Assembly: GCF_001653235.2 (NCBI RefSeq)
Contig: NC_035791.1
Coordinates: 1,240,001-1,304,000 of the forward strand
Source of the DNA: Pochonia chlamydosporia 170
Taxonomy: Eukaryota > Ascomycota > Sordariomycetes > Hypocreales > Clavicipitaceae
Reading direction: 5' to 3'
DNA: 64,000 nt
Shown here piece after piece: positions 1-12,273 of the stretch (position 1 is the stretch's first letter; every line of letters starts with the position of its first letter). Below the pieces are notes generated by a model. The model saw nothing but the letters and a program-made list of their open reading frames with translations, was not told the origin of the DNA and ran no database searches. Position numbers and translations under genes: made by a program.

Positions 1-746
1 GAAGGTGTACTAGACAAATGTACAGAATGTTGCAAAGGATAAATTTGCCAGAAAATATCCTCTGCACCTTAAGCCGTCGCGTCATAAGGGTAAATACTTG
101 CTTCCCCACGAGTTGAGGACCGCTAGAGATGCTGCATTTAACCGGATACTGGGTTATGACGGCAAGCCTTTCATGGCACATCTTTCAAGAACGAACTAGT
201 TTATTGGATATAGTTGCGGACCGCGGTAAGTACAGGCGACATCCTGGACCCACTGTTGGTCAAACTAGGTCACGAGTCGGGGGGGGTTCCTGGCCACAAA
301 GTAATTGACCCTGCCCCATGTTCTCAGGTAACACCACAAGGAACTATTCACACTTATCATGCGAAGGTCATCGCCGCCTATATCTTGTGGCCATCTTGTC
401 ATATGTACCTCTGCAGAGGTAAACAACAAATGGGCGACTGTGAAGCTGCCAGCAAGAACTGACGTCTTTTAGGTTCTAAACGATGGCACAACCTGTGACG
501 GTGAAGAAGCATTGAGCTGAAACTATGAATCGAGTTGGATGGCGGAAGTTGGAAGAAAAGGCATCCAGAGTGGCCGAATAGCAGGTCAATTTTCGATGAT
601 AATGTCACGGGCTACTAAGCATTACAACTGGCGCTACCACCTCTAATAATTGGCAGATCAGGTCAAAACATGGGGCTGTGTCTGGCTACTCCCAGGGATA
701 GTTCCCGAGGATATGTTCTACGACGCTGAACGTTGAGAAGCGAAAG
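1..746. other. No recognisable gene
   Basis: Only short, mutually overlapping ORFs on both strands (longest 82 codons) without a family signature. I see no RNA gene or clear repeat. Probably old degenerate accessory DNA, like the next segments. Confidence 0.5.
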
Positions 747-1060
747 TTGAAAGCCGAACGGTGCATACTAGAGAATGTGGGTAAATACTCTAAGAGGGTA
801 GATGCAACCCTACTAGGGAAGCACACTCGGCTACTATACAACAAACTAGCATGGAAAGAACGAAGCATTCTAGCCCAGCTAAGAACAGGCTTGTACTTCC
901 ACCAGTATGTTTGCCAGCTAGAGCTGTTGAACATTCGCACAGGGTGGTCGGCCATAAGCTGGCCACCCTGCGGCTAACGCAAAATTGTCGCCTGCAGAAG
1001 GATAGTGATTTGAGTGGAGTACGTTTGCCAAGCTTGGCAGGTGCGGAAGAGGCATAAATA
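747..1060 (+). pseudogene. Possible remnant of a non-LTR retrotransposon 3' end
   Basis: A 76-codon stretch contains GKHTRLLYNKLAWKERSILA followed by QLRTG. It resembles the tail of the RNase H/C-terminal part of fungal LINE-like (Tad/I-type) polyproteins, where a 'GKHTRxLYD..L...EAxxLAQLRTG' block precedes a Cys/His motif. Here the expected Cys-His part is scrambled across two frames, so the piece is broken. The family call rests on one motif from memory; a chance ORF is possible. Confidence 0.35.
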
Positions 1061-1481
1061 ACCATCTTTTCCTTCCGTTAATAGTAAATTCTGCGAGCTA
1101 AGAGCGTAAAGTGGACCCTAGTTTGTGCCGTGTTATCGTCTCAAGTCTGAGACCTAATTTAATATTGGTACTACATAACTGCACTTCCAATATTGTTGGT
1201 CAGCCTGCAGAAATGACGTGCCTCGAAGGCATCTCTTCCCACAAGCCAAAATAGCAAACAGACAGAAGCAAGCGCTTCCAGCTGGAAGGGCTTACAGTTA
1301 TAGCACCTTACTTGTTAACCCCAGTTCTATTAGGCCAGACAACGTTATATATAATGGCTTGACGTTTTAATGAAAAGTCCTAATACAAGCCACATACCTT
1401 CTAATAGACTACTTGAAATATTAAGCACACTATAATCGGCGAATTCGATTCCGCTGAGCGAATTAATCGTAATATATCAAT
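1061..1481. other. Intergenic, no gene seen
   Basis: AT-rich sequence upstream of the TAP-like pseudogene. It contains a short stretch around 1188-1235 that resembles 13555-13605 (shared core GTTGGTYAGCCTGCAGAA), perhaps a dispersed repeat. No ORF worth reporting. Confidence 0.4.
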
Positions 1482-3005
1482 ATGGCTCTATATTTTTATT
1501 TTCTTCGCGTCGCTATTGCTTTTGTTCTGGCCTACAGTTTAACAGAAGCGGCCCCTATACAGGTCACAATAATACCCTCCATTAACAACCATGGCAATTG
1601 GCGAGGGATTGAAATCACCTGGAGGCCTTGCCCGGATAGGTTTTTGAAAAGCGTTACTTGTGCAACTTATGAAGTGCCCTTGGACTGGGAGAACCCACAA
1701 AGTTACAATACTATTACGCTCAGCATAGTGCGTATTAAAGCGCGAAAGCCTGCCAACCGTATTGGAAATCTCTTTTTTAACCCTGGAGGTCCAGGCGCCC
1801 AAGCATCTGATATTGTGAACGAAATGGCCAAATTCCCTTATATGGTTGAGTTAGAACTATTAGATCGATTCGACATTATAGGTCTTGATCCTCGAGGGGT
1901 TGGACTTAGCACACCTTTGCAGTGCGACGTCGATCTTTGGAATCAGAGAACGCCACTTTTCCCGAAGACTGAAGAAGGGTTTAAGGCCCTAATGACCAAA
2001 AATGAACTTTTCTCAGAGAGTTGCCGGATGAAAAGTGGAAGTATTGTTGACTTTGTCGATACCATTAGCGCTGCTAAGGACCACGAAGCTGTGCGAGTAG
2101 CCCTCAGAGATAGCAAGGCGACTTTCCTCGGTCTTTCATATGGAACGTAACTGTTTAGTTAGTATGCTAAGCTCTTTCTAGGAAGTATTTGAGCATTACT
2201 TCTAGATGGCAATTTACAGCACTCTCAGTCAGAGTACTCCAATCTGCTAACTGAGTCTTCTACGTATAAGGCGACGCTTCACCAATTTTTTGACTGGTGT
2301 ACTTTAGCGGAAAATTGCGTTCTTGCTAGAAAAGACGTCAAGAAAATCCTACTAGATGTTCTAGCTAAGGCAAAAATAAAACCAATCCTAGCCCCCGGAT
2401 GTGACGATAAATCCTATCGCAGTAATATCACGGAGGAGGAAATACTATTTACTATACAGAATTTCTTGACCTCTACTTCTAATTGGCCCAATCTTGCCAC
2501 AGCTCTCCTCGAAGCTAGCCGCGAAAACGCGACACATATTTCAAGTAGGCAACCCTTGGCAACAGGAGATGCATACGAGGATTTGTCTCTTTTTGGGGGG
2601 GCCGCGATACAGTGTCAAGATTGGACGCATTCGGATTTAAATTTCTATCAGTTACAACAAAAACAAATTATGGCTGCTACCATGGCCCCTACCACAAAGG
2701 GGGCATCGCAATCATATTAAATCCAGGCATTATGTATTGGATGGACAGCACCACTAAGAAACCCTGAGAGACCCATTAAGTACCAAGGTACTAAGACTAT
2801 CTTAATGGTAAATTCTCTCCGCGATCCCTCTACAAGTTACACTTGGGCGCTAGGTCTTCAAAGGGAGTTGGTAAACGCCGTTCTACTTACTAGGAACGGC
2901 TCTAGGCATACAAGCTGGATTTTAGGTAAAGAGACAACACACCTAGAAAATGCTTATCTTGTCAACTTGACACTTCTACAGCCTGGTATGATTGTAAATA
3001 CTTAA
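1482..3005 (+). pseudogene. TAP-like alpha/beta hydrolase (S33-type exopeptidase family), inactivated by point mutations
   Basis: One reading frame runs from ATG 1482 to TAA 3003-3005 (507 codons) with no frameshift, broken by four stops: TAA 2148, TAG 2160, TGA 2190 and TAA 2718. The N-terminus is a signal peptide (hydrophobic residues about 5-22 ending TEAAP). The oxyanion-type block FFNPGGPGAQ, FDIIGLDPRG, the nucleophile elbow GLSYGT and, after the stops, LLLDGN and GSRHTSW (catalytic-His region) follow in the order of secreted fungal tripeptidyl-aminopeptidase-like hydrolases. Family members release short peptides from N-termini outside the cell. Three of the stops are TAA/TAG at positions where a C-to-T change in CAA or CAG is the simplest explanation, so RIP rather than random decay is inferred. 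It sits 0.8 kb from the ABC transporter relic and may have belonged to the same lost cluster. The family call is solid; cluster membership is inference. Confidence 0.85.
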
Positions 3006-3823
3006 CTTTTAGTTGGTCTTTGCCAAACACAAACAAAATAAATTTCACGACACATAACTTTATTTGTGTTACTAGATAAGTATCTCTAAATTAGCCTTTT
3101 GGTTTTATTTTATTTAGCAATAAGTATAGCAATGCGGCAGTCAAAGAGTTACCAAGTATCTGGCGTAGCCCGTGACAAGAAGGTTGCATTTAGAAGAATA
3201 TCAAGGGAAGATAGACGCAAGCAAGTGGGGAACAACTACTAATTTGCTCGGATCTATTATCGCTTAATGGCGTTTTTGTGTGGCCACCGCGTGTATTGTG
3301 TGATCGCTTACCTTGTACCCTTATACACAAATTCTTGCATTTGTAACTTACACGGCACAACAATTTAACCCAGCTGATTACAGAATCAACCACCATTATG
3401 CGCTGCTCCTAGCAAAAATTTTACACTTTAATTGATACTGGTCGCGAGCTTGCCCGCGAATTATGACATTGTTGTCAATCCACATCCCAAACACCATATG
3501 AACTGCTCACCTGTACTCCGTAGATCCAAACCCCACGCAGTAGTCAGCTTATCAAAAGTCTACCAAATTGGTTAAATTGGTGGCCATATTAGAGGTTAAG
3601 TGCAAACTTTGGACTTTCATGCAATATAGTAAACGGATGGTGCGCAACGAAAGATAAAGGCAGCACCGATTACCAGCGGGTTAAATATCCATTTGTAGTG
3701 GAATAGGCAATAACACTCTAAAACTATTTCTAAGACTTTATTATACTTTAGATTAAGTTTTAAATCTATTAAGTTAAGTTTTACTCTTAAATTTTAGCTT
3801 AAATTAGTGCAATAGCACACGTC
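3006..3823. other. AT-rich intergenic region
   Basis: Between the 3' ends of the TAP-like and ABC transporter pseudogenes (convergent). It is very rich in TTA/TAA/TTTAA, for example 3720-3830, consistent with RIP-type erosion. No coding signal. Confidence 0.5.
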
Positions 3824-6800
3824 TTACGTTAGTTTGCTAAGAATATCCTGTTCCCTACTTTGAACTACCATGTTGTAAAAAGCGCCTTGTTTGGCAAATA
3901 GTGCTTGAGGGCTGCCGATCTCGAGCACTTGCCCCGAGCTCAAGACAACGACCTGATCATAATCCACAATTGTGCGCAACCTATGTGCGATAGTAACCAA
4001 GCAGAGTCCCTAAGTTCTTGCGTTGGAAAGCTTAGACTTTAGCACGTCTTATATGCTAGCGTTAGCCGCGTGGTCTATATTCGCTGTTGCTTCATCGAGG
4101 AGTAAGAGTTTAGACTTATGTACTAGACTTCGAGAGAGCGAGAGGATTTGGCGCTGGCCGTGCGAAAAGTTACCTCCCTCGGACTGGACCGGTGAAGAGA
4201 GCGTCAGCTTCTCGCCGTCGGCGCTGGCAGCAGCCTGTTGGAACGAGCTAGTAGATATACACACTTCGAGTGCATGTGTGAGATCCAATTCTGGAATCTC
4301 GCCCACTGGATTAAGGTTAAAGCCTACTGTGCCTTAAAATAGAGACGCCTCTTGAGGGACGGCCGATATAGAACGGCGTAACTTCTTGCGAGGTATAGTT
4401 GTTATATCTACCCCGTCGAGAAGGATTTGACCGGACGCAATAGTGGTCATCCGAAGCAGGGAGAGGAGCAGCTAATAGGCTAGTTAGAACTATTAAAAAA
4501 AAGAAGTTAACAAAAAAGGTGGTAAAGGGTTAGAGAGCCTACTGTGCTTTTTCCACTTCCGGTTCTGCCAATAATAGCGATCCGTTTGCCAGGCTTAAAG
4601 ATTAGATTAATATTCTTCAGGATATCCAGCCTATTAGCATCATAACGAATGGTGACATTCTGATACTCTACACGTCCAGTACGCGGCCAGTATGGCATGA
4701 TATGATGAGTTGCATTATTGGTGGTTTCCAGACCTTGGCTTTTCTCCTCCGCGTTCTCTGGTGCCAATTTGCAATATTCCTCTACGCGGTGGAACTAGAT
4801 AGCTATTAGTCTGAAAGACCCTGCCATTGCTTGCTGCGTTAGATGGTGTACTTACACTCTGTAGTTCAATATCCAGATCATTCATGATTCCAACCATATT
4901 AAGGATAGAATTACTTAGTCCCCTAGCGTTACTCAAGGAAAAACCGATTAAGCCAGCTGGGAGGACGTTGACTTTATTAATGGCCATAACTCCAATGAAA
5001 ACTGTGACTAGCGATGTAAGAATATTAATTCTAAATTGCAGCCACCCATTAAGGTCCTTGTGTGCGGTCGCAGCCCTTGCGTAGTTGTGTAGACAATGCG
5101 CTAAAGTCTCCAAGAAGGCGGTAGGCGATTCTGAGTGCGCTTGAATCACAACTATGCTAGAAAAGCTTTTAGAAAAATGAGATATAACTGGTGACTGGCT
5201 TGCAGAGGCCATTCGCTGTATGGTGACTGCCGCCTTTAAGTATAATTCTCCACAAATAAATCCTAATATTGTCGCGATAGCTGATGGCACTAAAAATAAG
5301 GGAAAGATAAAGCTAACAGCCCCAATCTGGAATAGTAGCCTAATAAGTTCGTCAAGGAAACCCCTAAGCTGCTGTCTAAGACTCTAGTCTAGAGTATCAA
5401 TGTCCATTGATAGGCGATTAATAATACGACCTATAGGGGTCGTATTGTGCTAGGACAGAGGAACATTTATGACCGCTAAAATAAGAGTGTCGTGTAAAGT
5501 TTGGCCGGCGACCTATGCGCCCCGGGCGAAAATTAACATTGCTAAACCGTGAACAATAGTGGTAGCAAAGTTAATACACACATATACCCCAAGATAGAAT
5601 ACAATATTAGTAGCCTTATCTTTTGTAATAGTATTAACCCAGAATAATAGCCACCAAGGAGTGGCAACCATAAACGCGTTAAGGAGCACGAGACCGAACA
5701 TGGCCAGAAAGACCATTCCTGGGCCACCAAAGTAGAGCATATACTTAAGAACTGGGTTAAGATTAGCAACGTCTCTAAAGCAGGCGAACACTTGAGTACT
5801 CACACATTAGGCGACCCTTTGCGCCGCTTGTGGCCACTTCGTCGTCAATAGTAATCAAGCCAATGGTATCTGGCTTTAGAGACTTAGTATTTGTCAGAGC
5901 CATGTCGTCCTTGCCCCCTCCTTGCACTTCACTAATCATTGCCTCCGCAAGTAATTGGTGTTTTGCTGTTCGTATAACGTTAAGATTCTGGCGAATAGAC
6001 TTGATTTTGCCCTTTTCTAAAGTGATAATAACTTCAGCCTGGGAAAACATCCATTGCATATGCGACACAAGAACAATGGTTCTACCCTTAAGGAAATTAG
6101 TACAAAAGACGCGAGTCCATAAAATCCACGCTGTCTTAGTATTAAGCGCCGAAAATACGTCATCTAGTATAATAAGAGGCGCATTCGAATAGAGTGCACA
6201 AGCGAGACCAACTCTTGCTCGCTGTCCACCAGAAAGTGAAGAGCCATTTTCGCCAGCCTTAGTTTAGTCTCCCTCCGGAAGCTTGTCAAAGTCAAAAGAG
6301 AGGCAGCAGGCTTAAATAACATCGCGGTACCGCTCTGCCACGTATGGACGATTAAATAAAATATTTTCGCGGATTAATATTGACTGTAGCTAAGGGGTCT
6401 AAGGACTATAGGCAATATCCTTAGGTCGTGTGAGCTGGCCTTTCAAACATATCGCTTCGCTGAGCAAAGCCAGTAATAGGGTTGTCTTTCCGCTACCACT
6501 AGGGCCTGTGATTATATTTAGCCCACCCTGGGCAAAGTCAATCGTGATGTCTTCTAGCTGGAAAGGTGCCTTATGTCGTTTGAATGTTGCGTTGTTAACT
6601 TTTAGCTCTCCAACAAGAAATGCCTGTAGAGGACTAGTTGCTCTAAAGAATTTATCAATTCGACCAAGAGATATAGACGCGCAAGTTAGTTGCGGACTAA
6701 TAACTCCAAGAAGATATAAGTTTGTCTTTATCATCTTAATAAGCGTGACTATAGTAAAAGCCACTGGGGCAGTCAAGGTCTGCTTAAGGACGCCAACATA

Positions 6801-8497
6801 AAGGCCAAAAATAACGAGAAGGGCAAGCACTAGGATAAACTCTGTAACCTCTCCCATTAAGGCGTACAGGATGTTAATCTTCCACAAGTGTTTCTGCTCA
6901 TTAGCACAAACCCGGGTAATATAGTCTTTCATAGTATCCTCCTATACAAAATATTTTATTACGCGTATTGCACCCAAGTATTCAGAGGCAAGAGAGATGC
7001 GTGAGTCCTGGGCATTCTGTGCCTCTGTTTGCTCGCCCTCCACACTGCGCACGATCCATGTTAGCAGCGGGAAACAAAGAACGATAACAGCCAGGCCAGC
7101 TAAGGATGTCCAACCAACAATTTGGTATAGCCCAATCATGGCTAATATCACTGTGATTAGAACTCCCACGGCCACCATGATCACATGGCCAGCAAAGGTG
7201 ATCATGGTGATATCATTGGATATTAGAGTAGTGAGCTGGCTAGCCGCCGTTGGTTGTGACCGCCCTAGGCCCACTGCGAGAGCAGTACCAAGAAAATCGT
7301 CGTCGAGTTCACGCGACGACAAGGTCCTCTGATAAATTTCGGCAGTAAGTGCAGTTTTGATTTGCACGCCCAAGCGGCTCACGGTGAAGTTGTGTTGCTG
7401 TAACGCCAGAAGCTGGATGAGGCTCCCAGAGAACATGAGGAACACCTAAGTGAAAGGATGTACATTGGTGTTTTGTGGATTTGCGAGGTAGTCTAATAAC
7501 TTATAGAGGCTATATGGGGAGACAATTCGCGATGCGTATAGCACTCCGGCATAGAAGGCAGTTATAGCTACCTCAGCTCGTGCAAAGTAAACAATAGTCC
7601 ATAGAGTCTTTTTCTTCCTTGCCCGAGCATCAAGAATCTTTCTCAGCAGGTAATCCACAGAGTTATACCAGGGGAGACCGGGAAGGTTAGCTGTAGTAAG
7701 GTTCTTACGAAAGCCATTCCAGATAAGAGGTGTTAGTCTCCCAAAAGTAAAGTAATAGTCAAGCCAGCTATATGTCTCCTCAGCTGTAGCGCGGATTGCC
7801 AGCCAACGGTTGGGCAGCTTGCTAGACAACAGCGGAGACCATTCTCTAGGTGAATTGGCAGCAATAAGGACCGCTGCTGTCATGAAAACTATGGTACCAA
7901 GCGTCCCACGATCTGGCCCGTAGTGTTAGCTGGTGATAAAAATAGGATGTAGATCCGCGAGAAGCAGTGAAGCTAGGGAGGCTAGGGAAAGTAGATTGAT
8001 CTGACTGAGAAGCAAGCGACGAGCATATAAAGAGTTAACGGTGAATCTAATTAATCCTAAAACACAGATATAACCAAGGAGGGCGACGTGTGATTGCCGA
8101 TGAACACCTTCGCCGGTGGCGGAGCTGTAGCAAGCGATAGCAGTAGCTCTTGAGAAATGGCCGGCCAACTCAAATGGAAGCCAAGTGCGTGGTCTCGTGC
8201 ATTTAGCTGGTTTATACTTGCGGACAAATTAACGATAAGTGAACAAGCTAAAGGCAATCCACAGGACTAAAAGCAGCCCTAAAATGGGAGACAAGTTGCC
8301 CGACCTACCAAACTGCAAGACTGTGTCAGCCAATTAGGCGCTATTATTATCCGAATGTTAGCACTAGGTTAATAGCAGCATTTGTGGCTAACACTTACGT
8401 ATTGCCAGCTAACAGCAGGCTCGGCGAAAACTTCATTGTGGATTGCTTGCGTAGGTTACGACGAGTCCGCAATATGGAGCGAGAAGTCAGTGGACAT
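3824..8497 (-). pseudogene. ABCC (MRP-type) full ABC transporter, inactivated by 15 premature stops
   Basis: On the minus strand a complete ABCC exporter can be followed from ATG 8495-8497 to TAA 3824-3826. Order: N-terminal membrane region, TMD1, NBD1 with Walker A GPSGSGKTT and signature SLSGGQRARVGLA plus IILDDVFSAL, TMD2 (NTTPIGRIINRLSMD), NBD2 with GRTGSGKST, HGQRQILSLSRSL, LLLLDEATANID and the C-terminal VTIAHRLRT. Introns are clear at 8313-8398, 5752-5803, 4795-4855 and 4472-4542. Outside them there is no frameshift, but there are 15 in-frame stops (8456, 8229, 7926, 7446, 6942, 6399, 6390, 6312, 6264, 5513, 5450, 5384, 4334, 4049, 4010), all TAA or TAG; most stand where this family has Gln, two where it has Trp (6942, 5450). 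Such proteins export metabolites or conjugates across plasma or vacuolar membrane. Next to a RiPP-like locus it would suit product export (inference). The gene cannot encode a working protein. Confidence 0.93.
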
Positions 8498-9131
8498 ATA
8501 AAATCCGTCTTGTTATCCGTCTTATCAGCGTCAAGCGCGTCAAGCTGACTTGGCACTTAATCGCATCGGTGTGCGCCTGGGTTACCCGTTCTAAGGCCAA
8601 TAGGCAGCTTCTAAGGGGTAACTTTAGATCACAATGCGATCATGGACCAGCGGCAAGTGGGGTGCGTGCCGCTTCAGTGTGCCTGTTCCCTGTTCCCTGT
8701 GCTTGTGAGATGCAATATGTAGCCAATTGGTAATTGGCTGATTTAGGCAGGTCTGCTTGCTAGAGCTTAGTACAAATCATCCAACAACAGAAGCGGGGGT
8801 AAACATTGCATGTTGGTTCTCAAGTGGTCTTATTACTCTGCTGCGACCAACATACATGATAGCGCATCATCATATATTAGCTGGCTCGCTATTGGTCAGG
8901 TTTATACTATGCCTTAACTTATCTGTTGTGTAGAATCTTAATTGTTAGTCCCGCGATTAGCAGACCTTGGAACGTTAGGTTAGACAGCAGACTTTTCGTT
9001 ATGCAACAATTCTCTTAACATTGTTAACTTTGACCTTTTAATTCCACTATCCTTATTATTATCAGCAGTTGAGCTAAGTTGCCAAAGTTTTAATAGAATT
9101 ATGTTTTAAACTTTAAAACAGAAATGGCACT
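8498..9131. other. Shared 5' region of the ABC transporter and first UstYa-like relics
   Basis: Divergent upstream region between two dead genes, 634 bp. It contains CCAAT at 8721-8725 and repeated short motifs such as CCCTGTTCCCTGTG near 8688, but no ORF. A bidirectional promoter is inferred from gene orientation only. Confidence 0.4.
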
Positions 9132-9865
9132 ATGTCCTCTCAGAACTATTTCACTCCCTTAGAAGACAAAATTCCTATAAAGATTCCCATAAAGAATGTC
9201 TCCAAGACAGCTCAGAGCGCCAACAATTTATCGAGAGCCACATTGACACTAATGCCCCGCGGACGCAACGTACAACTTTAAGATTATTCGTGGCAGTGTT
9301 GTGTGGAATAGCGGCATTGTCAATCACTAGAATAGCCGTTTTTGCTACACAACAAGCCAACTTGTCCAATGTGGAAGCCAATTCTGCGTCAGGGGGAGGC
9401 GTTAACATGAATATTACCAACAAATACACTATGAAATTGCCCTGCAGAACTACAGCCACTGAAGCTTGGAGCAAAGGTTGCAAGTTCGATGTTATTTCGT
9501 TCTGCTGGCTTCCGGAGCAGTGCTATAATGCGGAGCTATCTCAGGAATTTAACAACCTCAAGGCGTGGAAATGGTACCTTTATCCGAACCAGACTCAGGA
9601 AGTTCCGTACCAGCAAGTCATAACCGGCAAGCTCACTGAGCTCTATGTTAATGAGGAATACCATCTTCAACACTGCATTGCAACCTGGATGAAGATGCAT
9701 AGGGCACTCCTCGGTAGCAGCAAGGCTGCCATGGACAGCTATATTGGAGAAATTGGCCATACCAAGCATTATAGCCATATGCTGCTCAATAAGGGTAGAG
9801 TCCCATTTAATGCTATAAACACAGTTATATATGTCAAATTCCCGCATTGCGAGCTCGTATACTAA
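9132..9865 (+). pseudogene. UstYa/DUF3328-like oxidase homologue, N-terminal frameshift
   Basis: From about 9164 to the stop at 9863-9865 one frame is open and encodes a short cytosolic tail, one membrane segment (RLFVAVLCGIAALSITRIA) and a lumenal domain with the paired histidine motifs of DUF3328 proteins: EYHLQHC and then HTKHYSHMLL. UstYa-family proteins are integral-membrane, metal-dependent oxidases that install cyclising ether or other bonds in fungal RiPPs and related products. The natural-looking ATG at 9132 is in another frame, so a one-base loss (or equivalent) near 9160 is inferred. In the second motif the Cys usual in family members is Tyr (TAT), which a TpG-to-TpA change could produce. 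No internal stop is present. It could instead use an unseen 5' exon, in which case it might be intact but is still missing that Cys. Confidence 0.68.
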
Positions 9866-10838
9866 GGGAACTAGAACTCTAAGCGCAAACAATACATCTT
9901 GCTCAAAGTTTTGATTTCCATCTTTATATATAACCCATAAACTCAATAATATAAAGCTATTTGACACTTTCTCGTCCTTATGACAGAAAATATCTATGTT
10001 ATAACTAGATAAAGTTTAATTATATAACTATAATAGTTTTAAATGCGTAGAATGCGGTCAGCTAAAGTAACAGACCAAAAGTACATCCTCTTTATTTTTT
10101 AGCAAGTTAATTGTTTATCCATAACTACGGACCCCTCTACGCATCTGTCTACCACAATTCTAAGAGCAAACCTTTTAGTGCTCTTATACAAGCGCTTGCC
10201 TGGTTTAGTACAGTAATCACAAGACAGTAAAGATAGGAAGGTTATTAGTTGGCGCATATAGGCACAGTTGGTGTGATATATAAGCAAATCAATTACCGAA
10301 TGTGTGGGAAATCCCTCACTAAAACCAGTAGCGTCCTGTTAGCTCCTATTGCATACAAGCAGCCAGCCGATCACTCGTGGGGGTTCGATTGAGCGCGTTT
10401 ACAGAAATGCCCCGTTGTACTGTAAGTAGATCTGGTATAAGCAGGCGATTAATACTAGTTATGCAGTTGGCTCTACTTTTGACTTCACTCGATCTTGCAA
10501 CTTGCTTGTTATAATGTGAGCATATTAGTACATATCAGTACGTAATTCAGGTATTGCTCTGTGGGCGACCTTACCGAGGTTAAAGAAGGAGCCAAGGCAG
10601 TCATAGATGATCCTAGCAAAACTAGCTAGGGGATCTAACACTGATAGGACGTGTTAATTGTCTAATCTATTGGCAAACAACTATCAGCTATATATCCTTA
10701 GTGGCGCAAAGATCACGATGTGGACAGAAGTGCGATGCTGCCTTTAGTTGTCTATTTCTAAAGATGCAAGATTATAGGCGGGTTTTCTTCCGTCTTTCTA
10801 CCTTAGCTTCCATAATCGCGTTGTTCTGTTATATTGGT
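9866..10838. other. No recognisable gene (0.97 kb)
   Basis: AT-rich sequence between two UstYa-like relics. ORFs of 60-70 codons on either strand show no motif. The 70-codon plus-strand ORF at 10701-10913 overlaps the 3' end of the next pseudogene on the opposite strand and is treated as a shadow. Confidence 0.45.
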
Positions 10839-11889
10839 CTAAGGATCATCCGTCAACGTCGACGGGGTGTGGTCATCCCATCCGGTATACTCGTTCTTAA
10901 CCGACCACTTTAGAATTTTATCAAAATTGCGACACTTATGCGTCGTCTCCATATTGATCATCCACCGCTAAGGTGATATTGTTTTGTTCTACCTCTAATA
11001 GATAGTTCTAACGTTGCTAGCACACATAATGTTCATTTGCAATCTATTAATGCAGTGGTCTGTGAACAGTTAGTCTCTTCTCTGTAGAATATAGAAAGAT
11101 TAGAACTCACTGTGATGGGTGGTCTAGAAGTCGTCTCTAGACCCATTCTGGAAAGTCGCGTAATCAGGGTATTGCTCCGGCCAAAGGCTTTTCCGCAGTG
11201 CGTTCTATTTTCTTGTTAGCAGATCCTTCCAATGATCTGACGTTAGGCCATCGGCAGGTTTAGTACTAGGCAGTGAAGTCCATGAAATATCTAACGTGAA
11301 ATGGTAAGCAATAGCATATCCTAGGGACAGAGATAGTACGTTGAGCAAATACCTCGAGCGAGACTAAGCCTTCACTATTAGTTCCTGGGGCTACCACAGT
11401 TTTATTGGCCAGTTTCCGCGATGCTTCACGGTCAATTTTATCGGGAAGGGTATCTGCAGCGAAGAAGGTTAGCGTACCTTCTGCCACAAACGTTGAGCGA
11501 TGTAAATACTTCTGTACAAGCGGTTCTATAGCTCGTCCACAACATCATCAGGTGGCAGCTTCTGATACGGCGACCACTCTTGAATGCCATTGTAAAAGAC
11601 CACATCCTCATATTCGACAACGTGGTTGGCAGGAGCTATGAATAGCTGTTAGAAATACGTTGTTACGCGGAATGATGAACAACTTGCAGAAGATATCCAA
11701 CGTTGGGTCATAGGTCTGCTTTACACTTAAAAGCCAAACCAAAACAGCAACAAGTGAAGAAATGATACTATAAAGAGCGATCAAGTGGCATCTCTGCTGA
11801 CAAGCTTTCTTATTGAGCACTTCTCGATATTCTAGATCACTGTCACCTGGAAGGAGACTCTGAGCGTCTAGATATTTGTCAGCGTCCAT
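10839..11889 (-). pseudogene. UstYa/DUF3328-like oxidase with six premature stops
   Basis: Minus strand. The N-terminus MDADKYLDAQSLLPGDSDLE leads to one membrane segment (LIALYSIISSLVAVLVWLLS), then the conserved NHVVEYEDVVFYNGIQEWSP block, LANKTV, the first HxxHC motif IFHGLHCL, a loop ending in PEQYPDY, and the second motif TDHCINRLQ followed by MCASNVRT and HKCRNFDKIL. This is the full architecture of UstYa-type proteins. Introns fit at about 11292-11353 and two further downstream sites. Stops at 11526, 11124, 11070, 10995, 10989 and 10968 are all TAA/TAG; two of them replace the Trp residues usual in the IY-W-R-W segment. A short intron or frameshift remains unresolved near 11475-11515 and another near 11650-11690. 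In life it would have acted in the secretory pathway on a secreted precursor peptide. Confidence 0.85.
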
Positions 11890-12273
11890 ACTTGTGAGTA
11901 ATACACTAATCGACCTTATAGGAAGAAAGATAAAAAGAAAGAATTAATTTGTGCGATTGAAGAACGCATCAGATGGGCAAGAACTAGAGCCTAAACCGTG
12001 GGTTTAGGCTAGGAACCTCCCTCTGTTAGCATGCATAGGGGTGTGCAAGACTTTCCCCCCAGCCCAACCCCACCCGCGCGGCCCCCACATACCAAAACTT
12101 CGCTGGAGGCTGAACTAACAAAAGACAGCTAAGACACATAGACAAACCACATCTTACTTGCTACTGTCTAGCCTGTAGGTGCAAATTTGAAGGCTATTCC
12201 TCCATCCTACGAATTGATTTATGTGGATGAACCTTTGCTAGATTTCAACAATCCACTGAGTCTGCTAGTCACA
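11890..12273. other. Divergent 5' region of two UstYa-like relics
   Basis: 384 bp separates the start codons of the minus-strand gene (11889) and the plus-strand gene (12274). It includes a C-rich tract at 12053-12086 and the 10-base TAAACCCACG/CCTAAACC neighbourhood near 11990-12010, which forms a small inverted repeat (GAGCCTAAACC / GGTTTAGGCT). Probably the former shared promoter. Confidence 0.4.

Noticed and set aside
2147..2219. A GT-AG intron in the TAP-like gene just after GLSYGT
   Set aside because: The reading frame through this stretch (YAKLF, ALLLDGN) is homologous coding sequence interrupted by three stops, so no intron is needed and splicing would delete conserved residues.
10701..10913. 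Small plus-strand membrane-protein-like ORF
   Set aside because: It overlaps antisense the conserved C-terminus of the UstYa-like relic at 10839-11889.
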